DNA of 64,000 nt from Cylicocyclus nassatus (taxonomy: Eukaryota; Nematoda; Chromadorea; Rhabditida; Strongylidae). The translations under genes were made by a program, and so were the position numbers. How positions within the stretch are numbered: the first letter of the stretch is position 1; each line of letters starts with the position of its first letter. The notes under the pieces were generated by a model. The model saw only the letters and a program-made list of their open reading frames with translations, was not told where the DNA came from and did not search any database. Location of the stretch: positions 16,090,347 through 16,154,346 of the forward strand of contig CATQJL010000316.1 in assembly GCA_958299035.1 (NCBI GenBank), written 5' to 3'. Below are positions 39,318-51,300 of this stretch, one piece after another.

Positions 39318-42300
39318 CCGTTCATCAAAGGTTTCGTAATCCCTTCATTAAAGGTGTCGTATAGTTATGAAACAGTGGAAATTAGACATGTCTATACATG
39401 TAGAAAAGCAAATGGGTAGACATGTTAGTTGCAATGTCATTTTATTCAATATTATGTTTAGCTCACACGGGCACTGATTGGAAATTTCGGGAGGGGGGGG
39501 GGGTTCGTATAGTTATGAAAGGCACTGTACACTCATATACGCATACACATATCCTTACGCTCATACATACACTACGCGCACTTACAAAATCATACACATA
39601 CCTATCTACAATGAAGTTATTCAGATTGACATGTTCAAACTTTTGTCAGAAATAAGCTCCTCAGAAGTTCGTCATATTTTTCAAGACGGTCTCAGGATCA
39701 ACGCCCCTTCTCTTCAAAGAATAGCACGGTAAGTTGGACAAATCAAATACAAGATACAACTGTAAAGCTGAGTTCACTGCAGACTCGACGCTTCATTACA
39801 AAGGGACCCTAAAGCTGGGGCAAACATCATTATAATCCAGTTTGTTTGCAAGTCTCTTGGAGAACTGGATGCGCGTTTCCGAGTATTGTCAAGTAGGAAG
39901 CCTGTAAAGAAGCACAGCTTGAGATCTGCTGGAGTTTCTGTTAGTGTAAGTACGAAGATAATCACTAAGTATGGGGTAAGGGTATTGTTAGAAAGGAGTT
40001 TCTCATACCTGCATCACATTAACGTAAATCAAAGTAGATTTATAACAAAACGAAGCCTCCAAAGAAAACTGGGAAAAACTGCAATTGAAGCCATGGTTAT
40101 CATGTCCATCAATGCGTATAAGTAACGATCGTTGCAACATACAAGGTCTGCGGACTATGAAAAGTTCTGTCGAAGAAGGTCTTTTTCTTTCGTCTCTCAA
40201 GAGATGCTTTGCGCGCATGCACAGCCACTACCTTGAGTAGGTCACAGACCGTCGATTAGGGCAAACTGCGATCTGTCAAAATCGCAGTGCGAGCATCATG
40301 GGTTCTTGGGTAATAGTATCATGACTACGGACTTCCTCGACCACGCCGTTGCGCAAGTACAAAGCTGACTTTGGGATAGAAACGAAGAAGATGAACAGAG
40401 AACTGCAAGCATACGCACTAATGAAGAGACCAATGAATACGGCCAGCTTTTTAGCGCAGTGCACATGCCGCCCGCCGCAGTTAAGGCCAACTTTTGAATA
40501 GTCTTGGCGTAAACAATTCCACTGTTCGCGTTGCGACCACTCAGTCACTCTACGGATGACTCACGCAGGAGTTCCAAAAGTTATTTCGCTTTTTTCAACA
40601 AGCTTGATATTGCGCGAAACTGCTTACTTACTTACTTAGATGCAGAGATGGCCCTCCTTCAGATGACTTGCGAGTCCCAGCCAAAATTCTCCCATGTGCC
40701 CTGTTCCTCGCCCCAGACATTCCCGATCTTCTTGGTAGTCGTGGTGGCTCCGTCCACTACCCAGCTGTTTTCTCAGCCGATTCATCTGCGTCACAAACAT
40801 ATCTGCCCATCTCTTTAGAGGTCTTCCTTGGGGACGTTTTGCTTTGCGAGAAATCCGCTCTCACGTTTTCAGTGACCAGTTGTCTGTTCTTCTCATAATG
40901 TGACCGCCCCATCGATGCTTCGCTTTTGCAACGTATCCCATTAAGTAGACTGGACATTCTTCTCATATCCGCACTGTGAAGTCCGACAAGATGTTGCTTG
41001 TTCGATTCGTCTTCTGAAGACTGCACTCAAGCTCTCTATAGGCAGCTTTCGACGTGGCTACGGTGTCGGCCCATGTTTCAGCTGTGTAATAGAGCGCCGG
41101 GAGAAGGTAGAGTCGAGCAGGTGAGCACGAAGCCCGCGTCTGCAACAGAAGGAAAAAAGCACCTAGAAAGAAAGTGAAGCTGAATCCGGCGAAAAGAATA
41201 GTCTTAACATTTCGCAATTGCAAAATTTTGTTTGTTTGGTTGGTTGTTATGCCGGGGTGGAAACGGGATGCCAGCTTGTTGACAATATAATTTTATTGTA
41301 GGTTAGTGCGTCCAACCCTGCATTCTTGAAAACTTGTACACCCATTAAGAAGTATCGGGTGATTTGCTAGCTAACATCGTGTCTTATCATTCTTCATTTT
41401 GGCTCAAAACATGCAACTGATTTTGAGCCTTTGCCTTTTTTGCAAGACCACCCCCACATGAGCATCGCATGCATGTCTGTAACTACCTTTTCTTTACGCC
41501 ATTATAGGATAAGAAGGCATTGGAGGAGGCATGGTGCTTTATAAAAACACAAGAAAAGTTTGGGCAAGCTTTGCTTGCTAGCTACGCTCGATCTATCAAC
41601 TATACTACTGTAAGTGCATATGTTTTGAGCAAGTCAGTTTCAGAATAATCATCTTTTTGTCTCAAAATTGTTGTGGTCACAAACAGCACGGAAAATAAAT
41701 ACTTCTTGCCTCGAATTCTTCCCTTGTGTCTTTGAACAATGATTTTACGATATCCAGCAATGGAGTAATCATCTAATAAGGGAAAGATGCTAGACCGCAG
41801 TGGCGAACCGAAATATATGATACCATCAGATGCGCCTTGATGAGCTGATTCCAAATCTAACTTCCATGTCTGCTAAGCTCTTTTTAGAAGAAGCTATGTT
41901 TAGAAAATTTTCTACGGGAATTTGTGCCATGCGCGCTGCAATTGGAATGTGCGGGTATTCCTCAAAGTAACCAAAGTTTACTTATGAACAAAATACAGGA
42001 GTTGATTTGACACAGAAATGAGAGTGGTCCTCCCAAGGCTTGATGAGTGCTTCTCGGAGAAACTTATGGACCAAACCTTAACTCCAACTTGTGCAGAAAC
42101 TTGTGGAAGACAGCATGACCTTACTCGTTCATCAGTACTTATACTCTTTAGATCACTGTTGACTGTGTAGACCATCATTATTAACTGATGTATTGATAAG
42201 CTCAGTTAGGTTATGTAGTCAAGGCTATAATAGACTAATAGGGCGTTCGCAATAACTTGTAATCATTTGTCTGGCCGACTTCCTCCATTGCGAAGTAATA

Positions 42301-45300
42301 ATCCTACAAGATGCTTATCAGCAACTACAACACAAGTAATGGAATAAATTTCAACAAAACAATCCAAAACAATGACACGTAAATCTGATCACAGTCTACT
42401 TCAATTTTAAGGAGCCTCTAGCCACACTATGAGCGTTTGGGTGTTCAAATTTGCCAAACATCCAGTGTCATATCTTCAAGAACTGTTTGTTCAAAAACAC
42501 TTATTTGTGTGTTCGATGTATGTATCCTTGTAACCAGTGCACTATACTTGGGTCCGAATCGAATAGAAATTCGATCATTCGAATAAAACATTCGAATATA
42601 TTCGTGTTCGAAATTCGATATTCGGAGTTCTTCCATTTTCGAATAATATTCGAAACTCGAATAATCAAAAAACAGGGTTTCGAATAAAATTCGAAAACTC
42701 GAATAATCAAAAAACGAGGTTTCGAATAAAATTCGAAAACTCGAATAATAATAAAACGAGGTTTCGAATATTATTCGAAAACTCGAATAATCAATAAATG
42801 GGGTTTCGAATAGATTTTATTCGAATGTTTTATTCGAATGTTTATTCGAATTCGTATTCGAATGACTCCGTATTCAGATTATTCGACTTTGTTGCAAAGC
42901 CAACTGCTGAGTATCAAGCTCACTTCGTCCACGTTTTTTTCGCAAAACTCGGTAATGCATCTTTTGCAACCGTTATACCTTCGAACTGTATGGAGAGTCG
43001 CATTCTTCCGACTGCTTGCGACACTAAAAAAATCATATGTGGATTTTAATTGATGTAGAAAGTAGAGATAAGAAATAAAGTTAATTCTGGTGTACATCAG
43101 TCTCTTTTAGACCATCTGAAGAAGAATCTTTTGGGCGCAGCATAAAAATTTATATCGACTGCTTTTTAGATCGTCCATATTGGGTAAAATATGACTTTTT
43201 GCTGATGTATAGACTAGATGCCGACCGATCGACTTTATCGATTTTTGGGGAAGTTTGAGCTACGGGGCTGAGAGTTGGTACAAGGGGTTAAGTGAGGGTG
43301 CTGATTACGGATAAAAATTTACGGGGCTCCTAAATTGCAGAGTCGTTTGCACCAGCGGTCGCGCGACCGCGTCGCACCCGGGCATTTTGCCGGCTCCGGC
43401 GCCATCGATCGAGGCGGCGCTATTGATGCCCGGGCGCGACGCGGTCGCGCGACCGCTGGTGCAAACGACTCTGCAATTTAGGAGCCCTGTACTTTATGAA
43501 TTTTATCGATTTTTGGAAAATCTCGAGCTACGAGCTTGGGAGTTGGTACAGGGGGTAAATGAGGATGCTGATTAAAACCGAAATATATTTTATCGATTTC
43601 ATTTGGAAAATTTTGAGTTAGGAGTTGGTATAGAGGATACTAGGGGGCTGATTATGATTGGATCGGCTCTAGCCAGATATGTCGGCAAGTTTGAGATGTG
43701 ATTGCTTTAGTTATTCGATAAATCATTCGAATATTTATTCGAAATTCGACTTCCAATGTTCGAATATATTCGATATTCATTCATTCGATATTTTTGATTT
43801 GCCGAATTTATTCGAAATTCATTCATTCGATATTTTTGATTTTCCGAATTCATTCGAAATTCATTCATTCGATATTTTTGATATTCCAAATTTATTCGAT
43901 ATTCGTTTATTCGAAATTTTTCCTTTTCGAATTTATTCGATATTCATTCATTCGATGAAAAATTCTCGAATTACCCAAGTATACAGTGCACTCAGAAGAG
44001 TACCAATGACTCAATTCCAAGCAGGTTTCCATAGCACATCACCCATCAGAACCTGCTAGCTTCGTATCTTTAACCACCCATAGCTTTTACTAGCTGATTT
44101 TCCCGGTTCAGCCCGGATCATGTCAGCGGTCCCTTGTAAACTGCTCCAGCCCCCCCCCCCCCCCACTCCGCGCCTCCCCTTCCCGCCTAGCCGTTATGCT
44201 GCGCTGCAAGGGGTTCCTGTAAAAAAGTAACTCACCATAGGTTCCTCTTGAATCACTGCAACTTCCTACCGCGAAAACCGAATGAACTCTACTGCTATTG
44301 TTTACACCAAATCATGGAATTGACTTGTTAGCTGATGTCAAAAACTCATTCTTATGCCAAAAATCAATAAATCAATAGAATGGTCCAGCGAATTGCCGCA
44401 AAAAATACATATGTGTGCAAATTTCCAGCTCAATTGGTTCAATGGCTGGCCTTTCTATAAGGCACTAACAACCTAACGAACATCCTCACAGACATTGAGT
44501 TTTATATATTAGGTTGGTCCGAAAGTTCGTTCGCACCATTTTTAAAAGATCATAACTTCTTTACGTCACAATAATTTTGCGCAATTTGAATGTTATTAGA
44601 AAGCGTAAAGCATGTAGTTTCCAATAGTCCCCTGACTTTCCAGCATATACAGATTGCAGAGATAAAAATGAAAGAACGAAAACATCCGAAATTCGGAATT
44701 TTTGAGAAACAGTCCCAAAAATTTAGAAACTGCGCGATAAAATCCAGAAAAGCCATTATCCTAGTTTTTCTTATATTTGATTACTAACTGAGTTAAGTTT
44801 GTGCTGATCGAGCCCTTTTTTCAAAAGTTATGAATTTTTGAAAAAAAAATGCCGAAAAATCGATTTTTTAGGAATCCTTAGGAAAATGATTTTTCGGCAT
44901 TTTTTTTTCAAAAATTCATAACTTTTAAAAGAAGGGCTCGATCAGCACAAACTTAACTCATTTAGTAATCAAATATAAGAGAAATTAGGATAATGGCTTT
45001 TCTGGGTTTTATCGCGCAGTTTCTAGATTTTTAGAATTTTTTCTCAAAAATTCCGAATTTCGGATATTCTCGTTCTTTCATTTTTATCTCTGCAATCTGA
45101 ACATATTGCAAAGTCGCCAGAGGACCTTGGAAACTACATGCTTTGCGCTTTCTAATGAAATTTGAAAGGCGCAAAATTGTTGTGAAAGAAGTTACGATTT
45201 TTTGAAAATGGTGCGAACGAACTTTCTGACCAACCTAATATTAGGTGGGTGCAAAAGTTCTGTCGTTTCATTTTCAAAAATTTGTAATTTCGCCAGATTT

Positions 45301-48300
45301 CAACGGATTTGATTGCATGTAATTTTATTAGAAAGAATAGGTCTTCCGCTTTCAAGCGCTTTTTTGTGGAGCTTCTGTTTCACACTGAGTGCCGAGATAA
45401 AAATGGAAAACTAAGACCATGTAAACTTTGACCATTCTAAGTTAGGTCACCAAAAATCTGGAATGCTGCAGAAAAATCTAAAATCGTCAGTACATATGTT
45501 TTTTGGCCTACTCTTTGCAACTGTGAAGAGTTTGTGCTGTTTGGACGTTTCTGTGAGAAGTTATGATTTGCGCGAAAATTGACAAATTAATTGATTTTGG
45601 CGTTTTCCACGGTAAACTCGTTATTCATAACTTCTCACAGAGACGTCCAAACAGCACAATTTTTTCACAGATGCAAAGTGTAGGTCAAAAAACATATGTA
45701 CTAACGATTTTAGATTTTTCTGCAGCATTCCAGATTTTTGGTGACCTAACTTAAAATGGTCAAAGTTTACATAATCTTAGTTTTCCATTTTTATCTCGGC
45801 ACTCAGTGTGAAACAGAAGCTCCACAAAAAAGCGCTTGAAAGCGGAAGACCTATTCTTTCTAATAAAATTACAGGCAGTCAAATCCGTTGAAATCTGGCG
45901 AAATTACAAATTTTTGAAAATGAAACGACAGAACTTTTGCACCCACCTAATATATTAGGTTGTCCCGAAAGTTATGTCGGTTTTTTTCATCGCTCACCCA
46001 AACTCACAGAAAGCCATTCCATGGACGACCTAGGTACCATTCTATTCAAATTTTTATCCTCTTTCTTACAGCTACATTTGTTTTCTGATCTACCCCGTCT
46101 TTGTGAGGTTATCGCCATGGGTTTTTAAGCACCTCAGCAATAGCGCCAAATCTTCCCTGAATTTTCAAAATTTTTAAATTGATATTTTCAAGGAGCGTTG
46201 GTGACTGTTATGTAGAGCAAACCTTTGGCCACATTGTAATTTTTTTTAGATTACGCGGGCCTCGTTCATTAAGTCCGTTATGGTTATTTATTCAGTAAAA
46301 ACCGCGGCCTTTTGAATAAGTTTACCACGTAAAAGTACCAAAAATTCCAAAAAGCTGATTTTTGAAGCAAATCAAACTTGGTTATGTTGCATAAATGATG
46401 TTTAGTAAAATCAAGATTGAATTCGCAGAAACTTCAAAAGTTTTCTTGCTTTTGCTGCAGTTGCGTTTTTCATGACTTTGCTGAAAATCAAGGCCTCCGA
46501 AGAAATAATTTTTTGAGCTAAACACAGCAGATCAGGAGAATCAAAAAATATCTCCGTAAAGTCCTTGAATTGCTCTATTTGATCCGTACTCAACCCTCTC
46601 CGAAACTTTGGAACGAAATTTTTGAAAAATAGCCTAACTTTAAGCAGATAAAAATGGCGAGTGAAGAATTTTGGCAATTATCAAAAAAAGCATACAGGAT
46701 TTCGATTCGAAAATGTAACCATAAGAAAGAGAAGGTAAAGTTGCATCGAATGCACTTTACAACTCATTCATATCTTTACTGTGCGTGGTTCTATAGTGGT
46801 TTGAAAAAACCGACAAAACTTTCGGGACAACCTAATATTAGGTTGGTTCATAATTAATGCACGTTTTAAATTTCAACCGCAATAAGTCATACACTTTTCA
46901 TTCTTATATAGGCTTCAAAGTACCATTGGATAGAGCAAAGCAAGCTCTACAAGATGGCGCTCATGCCTTTGCGCCATGCTCGATCCACGGAGAGTTCGAA
47001 CTCAAAATCTAAAGATTTCCAAATGCCCAAAAATCGAAAAAAATCAGATCTTCGTCCAAATAATTTCTGCGGACCTCCCACTCGCTCACGTTAATACTAT
47101 CGATATCTGATATCCATATGTGCGATTGCCGTATTTTTTCATTGACTAGAAATTGAGAAAACGAAAATTTCCCTGATTTTCTCAAAGCAATGCTGAGCCG
47201 TTTTTGCATATGTAGTTCTATACTACTAGCCTAGGTAAGCATGACTGTAAATTTTCAGCCTATTTCGAACGGTACTTTTCGAGAAATGTCGATTTTAGCA
47301 CTGAAACTGCAACAAAAAAAATCCGAATTCGTTATTTTTCGAAAACTACCTCTTGGAATGGGCTGAAAACCTACAGTTATACTTACCTAGGCTTGTAGTA
47401 TAGAACTACATATGCAAAAACGGCTCAGCATTGCTTTAAGAAAATCAGGGAAATTTTCGTTATCTCAATTTCTAGTCAAGGGAAAAATACGGCAATCGCA
47501 CATATGGATATCAGATATCGATAGTATTGATATGAGCGAGTGGGAGGTCCGTAGAAATTATCTGGACGAAGATCTGATTTTTTTTCGATTTTTTGGGCAT
47601 TTGGAAATCTTTTGCTTGCTTTGCTCTATCCAATGGTACTTTGAAGCCTATATAAGAAAGAAAAGTGTATGACTTATTGCGGTTGAAATTTAAGACGTGC
47701 ATTAATTATGAACCAACCTAATATATATTAGGTTGATGCATAATTCCTGCACCAAAATAGGTACAGACCGCAATAACGAATAATCCTGTATCCCAAGTAG
47801 AATTCGATATATCCTTTGTTAGCGCAAACCTAGCTCTACAAGATAATGCTCAACTATCTACACCAGCTTTGATTCACGCGAAGTTTTGAGCCAGAAAAAG
47901 AAAAAACCATGCGTCCGAAAACCTTAAGACAGATCTTTAAAAAATTGTAATTTCAAAAAACTCATACAAATTTTCTTTCTTGCTCACGCGTAGACGTTCC
48001 ACGTAAGACATTTATCTATGCGGTTGCTGTTTTTTTTCTCAACTAGACGATAAGAAAACGAAGTTTTTCGTGTTTTCCAAAACAATGCTGAGATGTTCTA
48101 GCACTAACAGTTGTATACTATAAAACCTTAGAAACGTGAATGTGAATTTTCAGCTCTTTAGAGCAGCTGGTTTACGAGAAATATCGAATTTTTAGCAACT
48201 AGGCAAGAAAAATGTGGATGAGGAGAGCTAGATTCGTTATTTCTCGCGAACTAGCAGTTCTAGAAGGCTGAAAATGTAAAGTTTCACTGCTAACGGCATG

Positions 48301-51300
48301 TACTATACAACTGTTAATACTAGAACATCTCAGCACTAGTTTGGCAAAAACATGAAAAACTTCAAAAAACTTCGTTTTTTCATCGCCTAATTGAGAAAAA
48401 AATACAGCAACCGTATAGACAAATGTCTTACGTGGAACGTCTACGCGGGAGCAAGAAAGAAAATTTGTATGAGCTTTTTGAACGAAGTTACAATTTTTTT
48501 AAGATCTGTCTTAAGGTTTTCGGACGCATGGTTTTTTTCAGTTTTTGGCTCAAAACTTCGCATGGATCAAAGCTGGTGTAGATATTTGAGCACTATCTTG
48601 TAGAGCTAGGTTTGCGCTATCAAATGATATATCGAATCCTACTTGGGATATAGGACTATTCCGAGTTATTGCGGTCTGTACCTATTTTGGTGCAGGAATT
48701 ATGCATCAACCTAATAGATTAGAGAAAGCTTGGCAGATAAGAAAGGAAGAGTTGGAAATTAGCTCGTCATAACGCATCTATTGATATACATATCATTTTG
48801 GTTCGCTGCTGCAACCTATTACATCGTTCTTCTGTAAGGAGCATTGTAAAAAAAAGCTTGCACGTGTTTTGCACTAAAATGAGTAATATTAGGTTGTCCG
48901 GAAAATAATGTCGCTTTTTATTTTAACATGCAAAATTGTGGCAGGGTGAGCACGAGAGTAAGTAAATGGGGAACCAACCGATATATCAAAACAAGCTCTA
49001 CAAAATGAAGCTCGAGCCTTTGCGCCAGGTTTGATTTGCATGAAGTTTGGAGCCAAATTTCATGAGACACTAAAGATCTAAAAAACGAAAAAAATCGTAT
49101 CTCTGTTCAGAAAAGTCTTGGGAATCCCCAACTTGCTCACGCGTGGACACACTATACGAGACACACGTATGCACATTTTCGCGGTAATTCCATGGCTGAA
49201 AATTGAGAAAACGAACTTCGGCACATTTTCTGCCAAAACTTAAGCTTCTCTTACATGGGTGATTCTGTAGCATGAACCTTCAGGAGTATAACCATGAATT
49301 TTCAGCTTTAGACAAGCGCTAGTTTTCGAGAAAAATCAAATTGTTTGCAAAAAACCCGAAAAACGCGACATATTCGTACTTTTGACCTATTTTTATTTCT
49401 CGTACTGTAGCCAAGGAAAAATACCACAAACTATACAGGTGAATGTCGTAGAGAGTACATGCCTGTGCAAATTGGAGATTCATAAGACGTCTATGAACCG
49501 AGATAAGATTTTTCGGATATCTAAAATTTTTTACATTTTGGATTCGAACTTCAGGTGGAGCACGATTTCCGCGTAGCTTTGTGAACTATCTTGTAGAGCT
49601 TGCTTTGCTCTATCAAATGATACCCCATTCGCTATTTTTTGGTCATTCTGTCGCGGTAGGATGCCATGCGACATTATTTTCCGGACAACTTAATACAAAA
49701 GAGTGACAGACTTCAGAGTCATGGATAGATAGCGTTTTCGGTTACACGATCAAAAATGTAATATGCATAAACATGCAATAACTACACAGCGGAACATTTA
49801 GACCAAAGTAGCATCTGAATCATCTTCGGTGTTTTTGTGCAAGGTACATCTTCAAATTTCTCTGATCAATGTCATTAAGAGCACGTTGATTTTGAATTTT
49901 TTGATGTACAGGGTGTCCCAAAAAGATGTGCCTACTGTTTGATTGTTATCTCTTGTAATAAATTTTTTTCAAGAAGCTTTAAGTACCATTTTGTAAAGCT
50001 GCCTTCAACTTATATTCATGGTATGGAGAGGATTACCGACTGCTATCCATTAATATAGGATTACGGTAGGAACTTTGAGAAGAGTTTTGAGCCATGGAGG
50101 CCATATTTTCTTTCAAAAAGGAAACAAAACAACATGAAAACTTTAACACTAAGCTAATTAAAATCGCTGATTCTGATTGTGAAGTTTGCAACTTATCATA
50201 AGCTCCATTAAAAAGTTATGCAAGGCAAGCAGTAACTGCTTTTCTCGATGTTCCTAGAAAGTGCGTTTACTATACACCATTTGAAAAGCTTTGCAATCTT
50301 GCACTAGTTGAGTGTGGAACTCTCGCGTCTTGAGAACCCTATCTCAGATAATCGCCGAGGGCAGGCGGCCATGCGAATTTTGAGCAAGCGGCACCGGAAA
50401 AATAGTTCGCTGATTTCATGCGATCCGCTTGCAGGAATTTGAAAGAACGTTGGTCAATTTTTGGAGGAATACTCGGAGAAGTACCGTGATTTTTCTATAG
50501 AATAGTTGCGGCGCAGTGGCCGCATTCTCGCGGACTTTCCGCGAAAATATGCAAAAATATTGAGGGCCGCACGGTCCTTTGCGAAGGACCGCGCAGCCCG
50601 TAGGTACTTTCCGCTAAGAGAAAGTACCTCAAACTTAAGTAATTAAACCATCGATGACACGTCTGCAGCATAGAGTCTCATATTTGCTCGACGTACGCCC
50701 GAAACTGCTTAAAAAAAGTCCGAGCGCCTGCTGAAAGTTTGGCCAGCGCTCGCGGAACGAAACTGTTTGCCGAACGCCCGCAGAAAACTCTGTATTTTGC
50801 CCCGCTAGCAGGGCATTCAACAGTAAAGGATGTACCGCCCGCTGAAGGTTTGGCCACGCCCCAAAATTCTGCTGACCGCCTGCAGAGCGCGATTTTGCGG
50901 ACCGCCTGCCCCCGGCGATTATCTGAGATTATACAAGTTTTCACATTTTTTGAAAATTTTTGAAATGGCAGGTTTTTTTGCAGTGACACCATATGCTTGA
51001 AGATTCTAGACTAATCCTGCAATAATGAAGAGCGATTGGTGAATCGACCTATACTCTAAATCTAAGTTAAAGCCAGCTCTAAAGAGTGGTACCTAAACTT
51101 TTCGAAGGATTTCATTACGAGAGAGTTATTAATAATCGAACAGTAGGCACATTTTTTTGGGACACCCAAAAATGTAGATGATAGGTTGATGCATAATTGC
51201 ACCAAACTGGGTGAGAGTCCTATACCGACCTATACTCTAAATCTAAGTTAAAGCCAGTTCTACAGATTGGTACCTAAACTTTTTGAAGGACTTCATTATG

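Larger units (their letters stand above)
42535..43992. mobile_element. Inverted-repeat element rich in TATTCGAA
   Basis: The ends CAGTGCACTATACTTGGGT and ACCCAAGTATACAGTGCACT are inverted. Inside each end are 250-300 bases made of TTCGAAT and ATTCGAA words, including a roughly 42-60-bp tandem unit (GAATTTATTCGAAATTCATT) at 43780-43960. The short frames with repeated YRMNEFR come from this unit and are not genes. The middle holds GGGAGTTGG-type units and a separate 168-bp hairpin. Confidence 0.75.

Noticed and set aside
39173..39364. Open frame rich in Thr-His
   Set aside because: It is translation of the CA microsatellite.
41861..41968. Candidate missing M13 exon between exons 8 and 9
   Set aside because: The peptide ([15 protein letters not shown]...) does not match the expected segment, and no GT-AG pair gives phase 0 at both ends.
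43679..44059. Open frame with repeated FDIFD-type and YRMNEFR-type peptide on the two strands
   Set aside because: It is translation of the TATTCGAA tandem array of the transposable element; no start context, splice sites or family.
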